64,000 nt of DNA, taken from Mesorhizobium sp. WSM3626. GTDB lineage: Bacteria; Pseudomonadota; Alphaproteobacteria; Rhizobiales; Rhizobiaceae. Positions 36,180 through 44,573 of the stretch are shown piece by piece; positions within the stretch are counted from its first letter, which is position 1; each line of letters opens with the position of its first letter. The translations under genes were made by a program, and so were the position numbers. The stretch lies in the NCBI RefSeq assembly GCF_000513935.1, contig NZ_AZUY01000018.1, positions 28,783 through 92,782 on the forward strand. The letters are read 5' to 3'. Under the pieces are notes generated by a model that saw only the letters and a program-made list of their open reading frames with translations, did no database searches and was not told the origin of the DNA.

Positions 36180-36494
36180 ATGTATATCGCCATGAACCGC
36201 TTCAAGGTGCAGACCGGCTCCGAGGCCGACTTCGAAGCCGTGTGGAAGAACCGCGATTCCAGCCTTGCCGAGATGAAGGGCTTCCGCGAGTTCCATCTGC
36301 TGCGCGGCCCGGTCAACGAGGCCGAAGGCTACACGCTTTTTGCCTCGCATACGGTCTGGGCCAGCCATGACGATTTCGTCGCCTGGACCAAGTCGGAGAA
36401 TTTTCGCGCCGCCCACCGCAATGTCGGCACGACAAAGGTCCACTATCTCGGCCACCCGCAATTCGAGGGCTTTTCCGTTGTCGAAGGCGCGTAA
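36180..36494 (+). CDS. hmuQ: IsdG/HmuQ-type haem-degrading monooxygenase
   Basis: 104 aa from ATG 36180 after a GAAAGGAACC site. The ferredoxin-like ABM fold has the family features MNRFKVQTGSEADFEAVWKN (Asn6), the Trp in HTVWASHDDFVAW and the His in FRAAHRNVG; IsdG-type enzymes use an Asn/Trp/His set for haem cleavage. HmuQ and HmuD of Bradyrhizobium belong here. It ends the hmuR-secreted protein-tonB-hmuQ operon, so haem taken up can be opened to release iron in the cytoplasm. Confidence 0.88.
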   Translation: MYIAMNRFKVQTGSEADFEAVWKNRDSSLAEMKGFREFHLLRGPVNEAEGYTLFASHTVWASHDDFVAWTKSENFRAAHRNVGTTKVHYLGHPQFEGFSVVEGA

Positions 36495-36506
36495 GTACCG
36501 ACCAGT

Positions 36507-39500
36507 CTATGCAGCGGCCAACAGGCTGGCATTGCCGCCCGCTGCCGTCGTGTCAACGCAGACCGCCCGCTCATGCGCATAGGCCGCCGGATTGAGCACC
36601 TCGCTGACCAGCGGCACGATCGGCCCGCTGCGCTCGGCGATGACCTTGCGCACGATGCGCGCCGCCTCGGGCGTGCCTGAAAAAGCAACGACATCGACGC
36701 GCAGCGAGCGCGCCTCGACAGGATCGGGGCGGCCATCGATGGCCGCCAGCGGCAAGCCTTTCCCGGTCAATGCGGAGAGGGTAGCCGGGGCACCTGGCGC
36801 CACCGCCAGCACCGCATTGCCGGCGGCGAGCGCCTGGATGGCCTGGGCTAGCAGCGTGTCGGCGTCCGGCCCCAGACACAGCACCCGGCCGCGCGGCGAC
36901 AGCGACAGCGTGTTGGCCTCGCCGGTCGGGCCAGGCAAATCGACCTGGCCGAAATCGATGCTGGCGGCGGCACCGATCGCCGCCGCGCCCTTGCCACGCA
37001 GATGCTTCCTCAGGATGGCGATCCGGTCCGGCCGCGTCGACCAGCCGCCAAGTGCCGGATCGGGCAGATTGTCGGCAAGCTCGGTCGCCGTAACCTTGTG
37101 GCCTTCGCCAACTTCCGTGCCTGCTTCCGGCCCCTTGCGGAAGCGCCTGACATAGTACGGGCCGCCTGCCTTCGGCCCGGTGCCGGAGAGGCCCTCGCCG
37201 CCAAATGGCTGCGAACCGACGACGGCGCCGATCTGGTTGCGGTTGACATAGATGTTGCCGGCATGGATGCCGTCGACGAAATGCTGCACACGCCCCTCGA
37301 TACGGGTATGCAGACCGAAAGTCAGGCCATAACCCTTGCGGTTGATGGCGGCGATGACGCTGCCGATCTGGTCGGCGTCGAAACTGGCGACGTGCAGCAC
37401 CGGCCCGAACACCTCGCGCTCCATCTCCTCGATGCCCCTGACCCGGAAGACATGCGGCGCGACGAAGCGGCCGTCCTTGGGGGCTTCCAACTTGGCGATC
37501 AGCCGCCCTTGCAGCCTCATCGCCGTGCAATAATCGCGGATCGAGGCCTGCGCCTCGTCGTCGATGACCGGTCCTACGTCGGTCGAGATCAGCCAGGGAT
37601 CGCCGACATTGAGCGCCTCCATGGCGCCCTTCAGCATCTCCAGCATCTTCTTCTCGACGTCTTTCTGCACATAGAGCACGCGCAGCGCCGAGCAGCGCTG
37701 GCCGGCGCTCTGGAAGGCCGACGCCAGGATATCGCGCACCGCCTGTTCGGGCAGCGCGGTAGAATCGACGATCATGGCATTGAGACCACCGGTCTCGGCG
37801 ATCAGCATGGCGTCCGGCGCCGCAGTCTCGGCCAGTTGTTTTTCGATCAGCTTGGCAACCTCGGTCGACCCGGTGAAGCAGACGCCGGCAATACGCGGAT
37901 CGGCAGTCAGCGGGCCGCCGACCGATGGGCCGTCGCCGGGCAGGAGCTGGATGACGTCCTCCGGCACACCGGCCTCGCGCAGCATCTCGACGGCGCGGAA
38001 GGCGATCAGCGGCGTCTGCTCGGCCGGTTTGGCGATCACCGAATTGCCGGTGACGAGTGCTGCCGCGACTTGGCCGGTGAAAATGGCGAGCGGGAAATTC
38101 CATGGCGAAATGCAGACAATGGCGCCGCGCGCTTGCGTGCCCGCCTCGGCATTCGCCGCCTCGGTGGCGTAATAGCGCAGGAAGTCCACGGCCTCGCGGA
38201 CCTCGGCGACGCCGTCGGCCAACGATTTGCCGGCTTCGCGCGTAGCGAGCGCAAAGAACTCGACGGCATTGGCCTCGTAAAGGTCAGCCGCGCGGTTGAG
38301 GATGCCGGCACGCTCGGCGACCGGCCGTTTTGCCCAGGCCGGCTGCGCCTCCACCGCGATGCGCACGGCGGTCGCGACTTGCTTGGCGGCGGCCTCGTGA
38401 ACCGTGCCGACGACCTCGGAAGGTTTTGCCGGATTGACAATCGGGCGCTGCTTGCCGTAGCCGGCGGCGCGCGTGATCGGCTTGGCGTGCCAGCGATCGG
38501 GACCCCCGAATGCCGCTTTGGCCTGGTCGATAGCAGCCAGCGTCACCGCATCGGTAATGTCGAACCCTTTCGAGTTGCGACGGCCCGCGCCAAATATCTG
38601 GGAAGGCCGGGCAATCGCCGGATTGGCGGCGGGACCCTGGCGTTCGACCGTTTCCAATGGATCACGCGCGATGTCCTCCGGCTCGACGTCCTCATCGGTC
38701 AGTTGATGCACGAAGGAGGAATTGGCGCCGTTCTCCAGCAGTCGACGGACCAGATAGGCAAGCAGGTCCGAATGCGCGCCGACCGGCGCGTAAATGCGGC
38801 AACGCGTGCCCTCCGACCGGCGCACGGTTTCGTGCAAAGCCTTGCCCATACCGTGCAGGCGCTGGAATTCGAAGGTGTCGCGGTTGTCCGCCATCGACAG
38901 AATGGCGGCGACGGTGTGGGCATTGTGGGTGGCGAATTGCGGATAGATTCGGTCGGTCATGCCAAGCAGTTTTTTCGCGCACGCGATGTAGGAAACGTCG
39001 GTGTTGGCCTTGCGCGTGAACACGGGATAGCCTGACAGTCCGAGCGTCTGCGCCCGCTTGATCTCGGTGTCCCAATAGGCACCCTTGACCAGCCGAACCA
39101 TGATGTTGCGGTTGTACTTCTTGGCCAGTGCGTAGAGCCAGTCGATGGTGAAAGCCGCGCGCGGGCCATAGGCCTGCACGACGACGCCAAAACCGTTCCA
39201 GTCGGCGAGTTCCGGCTCTGCCAGCACCCGCTCGACCACATCGAGCGAAATGTCGAGACGATCCGCCTCCTCGGCATCGATGTTGAGGCCCATCCGCGAA
39301 TGCCGTGCGGCCAGAGCCAGCGACAACAGCCGCTCGGCCATCACAGGCAGCATCTTTTCCTTCTGCGCCACCTCGTAGCGAGGATGCAGCGCGGAGAGCT
39401 TGACCGAAATGCCGTGGTTGTACCGGATATCTGGCCCGTTCGAGCCGGCATCGAGCGAGGAAATGGCGTCGGCATAGGCCTTGTGGTAGCGCAAGGCGTC

Positions 39501-40115
39501 GGCCTCGGTGCGAGCCGCTTCGCCCAGCATGTCGAAGGAATAGAGATAACCCCTCTGGGTCATCGGCCGGCCGCGCTTGACGGCTTCCGCGATCGTGCGG
39601 CCAAGCACGAATTGTTCGCCCATCTCGCGCATGGCGGCAGCCACCGCCTTGCGGATGACGGGTTCGCCCAGCCTTCGCACCATCGAGCGCAGCGTGCCTT
39701 CGATGCCGCCCTCGCCTTCGTCGAGCACGCGCCCGGTCAGCATCAATGCCCAGGTCGAGGCATTGACGAAAATGGAACTCGAACCACCGGAATGCGCCGA
39801 CCAGTCGTGCGGCGCGATCTTGTCGGCGATGAGATCGTCCATCGTCTCGGTGTCGGGCACGCGCAACAGCGCCTCGGCCAGGCACATCAGCGCCACGCCT
39901 TCCTTGGTGGAGAGACCGTAGGCGGAGAGGAAGACCTCCATCAGCCGGGGATCGGCGGAGCCCCGTACCGCCCGCACCAGGTCGGCCGCGCGGGCCGAGA
40001 TCGCCTTGCGGTGTCCGGCAGAAAGCCCGGTCGCCTCGGCCAATCGCTTAACCGCTGCGTCTTCGTCGGGCAAATAATTGGCACGGATCTGCTGGCGGAT
40101 GGCGTCGAGCGGCAT
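36507..40115 (-). CDS. putA: bifunctional proline dehydrogenase / L-glutamate gamma-semialdehyde dehydrogenase PutA
   Basis: 1202 aa from ATG 40115 (MPLDAIRQQIRANYLPDEDA). There is no N-terminal ribbon-helix-helix DNA-binding domain, so it does not act as its own repressor. The FAD-dependent proline dehydrogenase barrel (~170-450) has MVRLVKGAYWDTEIKRAQ; the aldehyde dehydrogenase (~510-990) has CFTGSTEVAK, ETGGLNAMIV (catalytic Glu) and AGQRCSALRV (catalytic Cys). The extra C-terminal ~200 residues form the ALDH-like tail seen in long PutAs. It oxidises proline to glutamate at the membrane face. Divergent from putR. Confidence 0.95.
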   Translation of the reverse strand: MPLDAIRQQIRANYLPDEDAAVKRLAEATGLSAGHRKAISARAADLVRAVRGSADPRLMEVFLSAYGLSTKEGVALMCLAEALLRVPDTETMDDLIADKIAPHDWSAHSGGSSSIFVNASTWALMLTGRVLDEGEGGIEGTLRSMVRRLGEPVIRKAVAAAMREMGEQFVLGRTIAEAVKRGRPMTQRGYLYSFDMLGEAARTEADALRYHKAYADAISSLDAGSNGPDIRYNHGISVKLSALHPRYEVAQKEKMLPVMAERLLSLALAARHSRMGLNIDAEEADRLDISLDVVERVLAEPELADWNGFGVVVQAYGPRAAFTIDWLYALAKKYNRNIMVRLVKGAYWDTEIKRAQTLGLSGYPVFTRKANTDVSYIACAKKLLGMTDRIYPQFATHNAHTVAAILSMADNRDTFEFQRLHGMGKALHETVRRSEGTRCRIYAPVGAHSDLLAYLVRRLLENGANSSFVHQLTDEDVEPEDIARDPLETVERQGPAANPAIARPSQIFGAGRRNSKGFDITDAVTLAAIDQAKAAFGGPDRWHAKPITRAAGYGKQRPIVNPAKPSEVVGTVHEAAAKQVATAVRIAVEAQPAWAKRPVAERAGILNRAADLYEANAVEFFALATREAGKSLADGVAEVREAVDFLRYYATEAANAEAGTQARGAIVCISPWNFPLAIFTGQVAAALVTGNSVIAKPAEQTPLIAFRAVEMLREAGVPEDVIQLLPGDGPSVGGPLTADPRIAGVCFTGSTEVAKLIEKQLAETAAPDAMLIAETGGLNAMIVDSTALPEQAVRDILASAFQSAGQRCSALRVLYVQKDVEKKMLEMLKGAMEALNVGDPWLISTDVGPVIDDEAQASIRDYCTAMRLQGRLIAKLEAPKDGRFVAPHVFRVRGIEEMEREVFGPVLHVASFDADQIGSVIAAINRKGYGLTFGLHTRIEGRVQHFVDGIHAGNIYVNRNQIGAVVGSQPFGGEGLSGTGPKAGGPYYVRRFRKGPEAGTEVGEGHKVTATELADNLPDPALGGWSTRPDRIAILRKHLRGKGAAAIGAAASIDFGQVDLPGPTGEANTLSLSPRGRVLCLGPDADTLLAQAIQALAAGNAVLAVAPGAPATLSALTGKGLPLAAIDGRPDPVEARSLRVDVVAFSGTPEAARIVRKVIAERSGPIVPLVSEVLNPAAYAHERAVCVDTTAAGGNASLLAAA

Positions 40116-40192
40116 GGCGGTCCTATGAGCTAGCATAAGGGAGCGGCCGGCGGTCACCGGACCGAATGGCGCAAGCTAGCACAAGTGCCAGA

Positions 40193-40209
40193 TTTCAGGC
40201 GATCTGAAA
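40193..40209. promoter_or_regulatory. candidate PutR (Lrp-type) operator between putA and putR
   Basis: TTTCAG (40193-40198), spacer GCGAT, CTGAAA (40204-40209) is an inverted repeat of Lrp-site size. A weaker CTGAA/TTCAG pair lies at 40246-40264, nearer putR. The role is inferred from the divergent putA/putR layout. Confidence 0.4.
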
Positions 40210-40276
40210 AAATCGACAGGGCAGATCAATCGACTTATCATGCTGCTGAAAATTGCTGATTCAGGCTGCGGTTTCG

Positions 40277-40729
40277 ATGACAGAAGACCAATTGGACCGC
40301 ATCGACAGGAACATCCTGTCGGCATTGGCCGGCAACGGCCGGCTTTCCATGTCGGAACTGGCCGCCAAGGTCGGCTTGTCGAAGACACCGGTGCAGGCGC
40401 GGGTGAAGCGGCTGGAGAAGGACGGCTATATCAGGGGATACCAGGCGATCATCGACCGCGAACGCATGGGCGAAGGCCATGTCGCCTTCGTCCAGGTGAA
40501 ATTGTCGGACACCCGATCCGCCGCGCTCGATGCCTTCAACCGGTCCGTACAGGCCGTGCCGGAGATCGAGCAGTGCCACATGATGGCGTCGAGCTTCGAC
40601 TATCTCCTGAAGGTCCGCACCCGCGACATCGCCGCCTACCGCCGCGTGCTCGGCGAGCGCATCTCGGCCCTGCCCCACGTCGCCCAGACCTCGACCTTCG
40701 TGGCGATGGAAACGGTGAAGGATAGGTAA
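40277..40729 (+). CDS. putR: Lrp/AsnC-family regulator PutR
   Basis: 150 aa from ATG 40277 (a TTG at 40253 is possible). The HTH is LDRIDRNILSALAGNGRLSM and ELAAKVGLSKTPVQARVKRL; the C-terminal RAM effector domain includes GHVAFVQVKLSD and EIEQCHMMASSFDYLLKVRT. Divergent orientation to putA is the typical alphaproteobacterial arrangement, in which PutR activates putA in the presence of proline. Confidence 0.9.
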   Translation: MTEDQLDRIDRNILSALAGNGRLSMSELAAKVGLSKTPVQARVKRLEKDGYIRGYQAIIDRERMGEGHVAFVQVKLSDTRSAALDAFNRSVQAVPEIEQCHMMASSFDYLLKVRTRDIAAYRRVLGERISALPHVAQTSTFVAMETVKDR

Positions 40730-40730
40730 C

Positions 40731-41930
40731 CTATTCCGACAACGTCTTCAGGAACGCCACCAGTGCGGCGCGCTCGCGGTCGGACAGCTCAAGCGGGTGA
40801 ATTTCAGAGGTGCCCTCAACACTTCCTGCCGCTTTGGCGTAGTGCGCCACAACCTCGTCCAGCGATGAAAACTGCCCGGCATGCATGTAAGGCGGACGCG
40901 TCGCCGCACCGCGTAGCGACGGCGTCTTGTAGGCGCGCACAAGTTCCGCCGCATCCTTGACCATGAAGCGCAGTTCGCCGCAGGCACTGGCGTCGCCATC
41001 GCGATAGGCGCCGAAGCAGTTGAACGGGTCGGCCTCGACCTGGGCCACCGCATCGACGCGCCCACGATCCGCCGGCAGGCCGGCGACGGGCGGCACGCCC
41101 GTGTTGTGAAAACCGTTGTCGCTGAAGCGCGGGCCGTTGTGGCAGGTCACGCAATTGGCCTTGCCGATGAACAGTTTCAGCCCAAGGATTTCTTCTTGCG
41201 AAAAGGTGGCATCGCCTTTCGGTTCGGCGCCTGTGGCAAGGTCCAGTGCAAAGCGGTCGAAGCGCGTCGGCGACGGCTCGATCGAGCGTTCGAAAGCGGC
41301 GATCGCCTTGCCTATATTGGCGTAGACGCGGTTCACCGCATCACGCTGCGCGCCGCTCATCGCGTTCCAGGCTGTCCTTTCGGCATCGCTTCCGAGCGGG
41401 CTGGCATTCGGCGGAATGCCGGACAAATCAGGCAATGGCCCGAAGATCCGCTCATAGCGTTCGCCGAAGCGTATCCTCATGTAATGCGCATAGGCGGTGC
41501 GGTTTCCAGCCTGTTCCAACGGGTTTTCGAGGGGGGTCAGCGCCTGCGCCCACAAGCTGTCGCGACGTCCGTCCCAGAAGAACCAGGGGTCGCGCGCCAC
41601 ACCGGCCAGTGGCATGGTGCGCCGGTTGGTGCGCCCGACGCCGACCGCCTGCGGCAGGTCGTCCTGGAACTGGCGGTCTATCTTGTGGCAGGTCGAGCAG
41701 GACACAGTGCCATCGCGACTCATCCCGACGTCGAAGAACAGCGTCGAGCCAAGTGCGGCAGCGGCTGGCACATCCGCAAAGCGATTGGTGGTGTCCGGCT
41801 TCAGCGCCGGCAGTGTGTTCAATGCCAGCGAAGCAATCATTTTCTTCTCGGCATCGGAAAAATCCGGCTTCCCGCAACCGGCAAGGATGGCCGCCACCGT
41901 CAGCGCAAAAAAGCAGAAAAAGCGCCTCAT
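40731..41930 (-). CDS. di-haem cytochrome c peroxidase / MauG-family lipoprotein
   Basis: 399 aa. A lipobox LAGC puts the lipid-modified Cys at residue 19, so it is a membrane-anchored periplasmic protein. Two c-type haem sites are visible: CSTCH (Cys78/81, His82) and CVTCH (Cys260/263, His264), at the spacing of CcpA/MauG proteins, plus the RDGTVSCSTC and PPYMHAGQFSSLDEVV regions. The family reduces hydrogen peroxide or oxidises a protein substrate. It forms a two-gene unit with the FixH-like gene seven bases upstream. Confidence 0.9.
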   Translation of the reverse strand: MRRFFCFFALTVAAILAGCGKPDFSDAEKKMIASLALNTLPALKPDTTNRFADVPAAAALGSTLFFDVGMSRDGTVSCSTCHKIDRQFQDDLPQAVGVGRTNRRTMPLAGVARDPWFFWDGRRDSLWAQALTPLENPLEQAGNRTAYAHYMRIRFGERYERIFGPLPDLSGIPPNASPLGSDAERTAWNAMSGAQRDAVNRVYANIGKAIAAFERSIEPSPTRFDRFALDLATGAEPKGDATFSQEEILGLKLFIGKANCVTCHNGPRFSDNGFHNTGVPPVAGLPADRGRVDAVAQVEADPFNCFGAYRDGDASACGELRFMVKDAAELVRAYKTPSLRGAATRPPYMHAGQFSSLDEVVAHYAKAAGSVEGTSEIHPLELSDRERAALVAFLKTLSE

Positions 41931-41937
41931 CGACCGC

Positions 41938-42432
41938 TCACAGCACCACGTTGAACAGCACAGTGTCGGAGCCCGCGCCGGACGATATGGCGAAACGCAG
42001 TTGCCACCAGCCGCTCATGGTGAATTTCACCCCTTCGATCCGGTAGCGTCCCTCGCCCAGATAATCGGTCGCCTGCGGGCTGGTCGGCAGACCGTGATTG
42101 TGTTGCGGCATGCCGCCGGAGATGGTGATCGCGGCTCGCTCCACCGAAGCCCCTGTCTTTGTCTTCAGCGTCAGCAGCCAGGATTCCAGCTCGCCCTGTC
42201 GCACCACGCCGTGTTCCGGCACGAAACTCGCTACGTACAATCCGTTGTCGGTTTTCTTGGTCCGCGAGACATCCGGGCCGACGGGCTGTGCCGAATGCGG
42301 CGCCGTCAGATAGACGGCCGCGAGAACGCCGACCAGCAAAGCAGCCAGACCAAGACCTGCCAGGAAATAACGCCATAACGATGCCAAACCGGTTCCTCTT
42401 CTGCGGATAACGTTCTGCCGGGCGGATCGCAT
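41938..42432 (-). CDS. membrane-anchored FixH/YtkA-like domain protein
   Basis: 164 aa from ATG 42432 (start uncertain). One N-terminal membrane helix (YFLAGLGLAALLVGVLAAVY) is followed by a beta-sandwich with EHGVVRQGELESWLLTLKTK and GGMPQHNHGLPTSPQATDYL and a final strand GSDTVLFNVVL, resembling FixH or YtkA-like domains. The HNHGLP segment could bind a metal. It is cotranscribed with the di-haem peroxidase and may assist it, which is an inference from position. Confidence 0.6.
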   Translation of the reverse strand: MRSARQNVIRRRGTGLASLWRYFLAGLGLAALLVGVLAAVYLTAPHSAQPVGPDVSRTKKTDNGLYVASFVPEHGVVRQGELESWLLTLKTKTGASVERAAITISGGMPQHNHGLPTSPQATDYLGEGRYRIEGVKFTMSGWWQLRFAISSGAGSDTVLFNVVL

Positions 42433-42538
42433 CCCGCCAGCCTGTGGGAAAACGCTGTGGCGGAAAAAAGCCTGCTTGCCAAGCATGGCGCTGCATCCGG
42501 CAAAAAGCTACAGCACCGAAATCACTGGAGGATTGCAG

Positions 42539-43462
42539 ATGGTAGGAAACGGCGTCGCCTCGATCGGCGAATGCATGCTCGAACTGTCGGGACAGACCGG
42601 CCCGAACTGGCGGATGGGCTTTGCCGGCGACACGTTCAACACGCTGTGGGCGCTGCATGCGCTCAGCCCTGACCGGCCGGCAACCTATGTCTCGGCCTTC
42701 GGCGACGACCCCTTCTCACAGGGCCAGATCGCCTTCTTCGCCGAAAACGGCATCGGCATCGGCTCCAGCCCGGTCGTACCGGGCGCGCGCCCCGGCCTCT
42801 ATGCGATCACGCTGACCGGCGCCGAGCGCTCCTTCACTTACTGGCGCGGCGACGCCGCCGCCAGGCAGCTCGCGTCGGATCCAGCGGCATTGTCGAAAAA
42901 CCTGGAAAATCAGGCGCTTGTGTATTTTTCCGGAATCACTTTGGCAATTCTCGACGAGGCCCCGCGCAAGGCACTGCTGGCGGCTGTGGCTAAGGCACGC
43001 TCGGCGGGCTCGCTGATCGCCTTTGATCCGAATTATCGGCCACGGCTCTGGCGCCGCCGCGAGGACGCGCAGGCAGCGATCGTCGAAGCGCTTGCCGTCA
43101 CCGACATCGCATTGCCGACTTTCCCGGACGAACAGACGCTGTTCGGCGACGACACACCGCAGGCGACCGCTGATCGCCTCGGTCAATTGGTCAAGGAGGT
43201 CGTGGTCAAGAACGGCGAAGCGCCGGCGTTGATTGCCGAGGGTGGAGCGCTGCGGGAGGTCGCCGCAATCCATGTCGCGGTGCCCGTGGACACGACAGGT
43301 GCCGGGGATTCCTTCAATGGCGGCTATCTCGCCGCTCGTCTTGCCGGCCACAGCCCACAGGAAGCCGCCCGGCGAGCCCATCGCGTTGCCGCTGCCGTGG
43401 TGCAGGTCCGTGGCGCACTGGCGCCGTTCGAGACGCTGCGGACGGCGTTCGGCAAGTCCTGA
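42539..43462 (+). CDS. kdgK: PfkB-family sugar kinase, 2-keto-3-deoxygluconate kinase-like
   Basis: 307 aa from ATG 42539 with GGAGG at 42527-42531. The PfkB signatures are GECMLELSGQTGPNWRMGFA near the start, DPNYRPRLWRRREDA in the middle (the KDG kinase-type loop) and the C-terminal anion hole DTTGAGDSFNGGYLAARLAG with the catalytic Asp. It should phosphorylate 2-keto-3-deoxygluconate for the Entner-Doudoroff branch, though other keto-sugars are possible. It converges on an aldose epimerase (4-base gap). Confidence 0.85.
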   Translation: MVGNGVASIGECMLELSGQTGPNWRMGFAGDTFNTLWALHALSPDRPATYVSAFGDDPFSQGQIAFFAENGIGIGSSPVVPGARPGLYAITLTGAERSFTYWRGDAAARQLASDPAALSKNLENQALVYFSGITLAILDEAPRKALLAAVAKARSAGSLIAFDPNYRPRLWRRREDAQAAIVEALAVTDIALPTFPDEQTLFGDDTPQATADRLGQLVKEVVVKNGEAPALIAEGGALREVAAIHVAVPVDTTGAGDSFNGGYLAARLAGHSPQEAARRAHRVAAAVVQVRGALAPFETLRTAFGKS

Positions 43463-43466
43463 AAAG

Positions 43467-44489
43467 CTATCCCTGCCGGAAGCGGTATTCCGTCACGTGG
43501 TGGTAGATCGCGCCCGGCCATAGCGTCGCCTGCGGAAAATAGGGCCGGTTCGGCGCGTCGGGCCATATCTGCGGCTCCAGGCAGAAGCCGCTGAAGGCCT
43601 TATAGTTCCGTCCTTCCAGACCGATGCGTGGCGTCACATATTGCCCGGTGTAGAGCTGGACACCGGGTTCCGTGGTCCAGACTTCCATCTCGACGCCGGA
43701 ATTCGCCCCTTGCACCCACGCTGCCTGTTTGAGCGGCCCGCGCGCCGCGGCCAGGCAGAAATTCTGGTCGTAGGGCAGCTGTTCGCCCTCGGTCTCCATG
43801 CGCAGCGGCCGCGCCTGACGAAAATCGAAGGGCGTGCCGTCGACCGGCTTGACCACGCCGGTCGGGATCATGTCGCCGTCGACAGGCAGATAGGCGCCGG
43901 CGTTCAGCATCATTCTGTGGTCGAGAATGTCGCCCGTGCCGCCATCATCTAGGTTGAAGTAGGAATGCTGGGTGAGATTGCACGGCGTCGGCTCTTCGCA
44001 GGTCGCCGTCAGTTCGACGCTGAGCGTGCCGGGAATTTTCAGCCGGTAGGTGCAGGTAACGTCGAGCGCCCCGGGAAAGCCCATCGCGCCATCGGGATCG
44101 TGCAATGTCAGCGTGACGAAGTCCCTGCCATGCAGTGAAACCGCCCATGGACGGTGCGAGTAGCCTTGCGAGCCGCCATGCAGCGTATGCTTGTCCAGGA
44201 AGTTGCGCTCGGTCTGGTAGCGGTTGCCGCCAATTGTGAAGCGGCCGTCGCCGATGCGGTTGGCGTAGCGCCCAACCACGGCCCCGAAGAAGCCAGTGTC
44301 GGTCTCGTAGGCCTCCAGATTGTTGTAGCCGAGGACCAGCGGCGCGTCGTGCCCGATCAGGCGCAGGTCCTGGACGATGGCGCCAAGCCCGATGACGTTG
44401 GCGGTGAGGCCGCCGCCCCTGATTGTAAAGCGGCGGATCGGTTCGCCTGCCTGCGTCGTGCCGAAAACCTCGCCGTCCTTCATCATCAT
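43467..44489 (-). CDS. galM: aldose 1-epimerase (galactose mutarotase)
   Basis: About 341 aa; the start is at one of three consecutive ATGs (44489, 44486, 44483). The family residues are clear: the KHTLHGGSQGYSHRPW region with the catalytic His, LTQHSYFNLDD, MIPTGVVKPVDGTPFDF and the YTGQYVTPRIGLEGRNYKAF stretch. It interconverts alpha and beta anomers of hexoses. It is convergent with the sugar kinase, in keeping with sugar use, but not in one operon with it. Confidence 0.9.
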   Translation of the reverse strand: MMMKDGEVFGTTQAGEPIRRFTIRGGGLTANVIGLGAIVQDLRLIGHDAPLVLGYNNLEAYETDTGFFGAVVGRYANRIGDGRFTIGGNRYQTERNFLDKHTLHGGSQGYSHRPWAVSLHGRDFVTLTLHDPDGAMGFPGALDVTCTYRLKIPGTLSVELTATCEEPTPCNLTQHSYFNLDDGGTGDILDHRMMLNAGAYLPVDGDMIPTGVVKPVDGTPFDFRQARPLRMETEGEQLPYDQNFCLAAARGPLKQAAWVQGANSGVEMEVWTTEPGVQLYTGQYVTPRIGLEGRNYKAFSGFCLEPQIWPDAPNRPYFPQATLWPGAIYHHVTEYRFRQG

Positions 44490-44573
44490 GCCCGCAAATG
44501 CCAGTGGATCCAAAGGACTTCGGCTGGTTGTTCAGCCTGGGCAGGTTTACCAGCCTGCCCCAGCACCAGCCTA

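Noticed and set aside
37002..39035. 677-codon plus-strand frame inside putA
   Set aside because: Antisense shadow of putA; no ribosome-binding site or recognisable domain.
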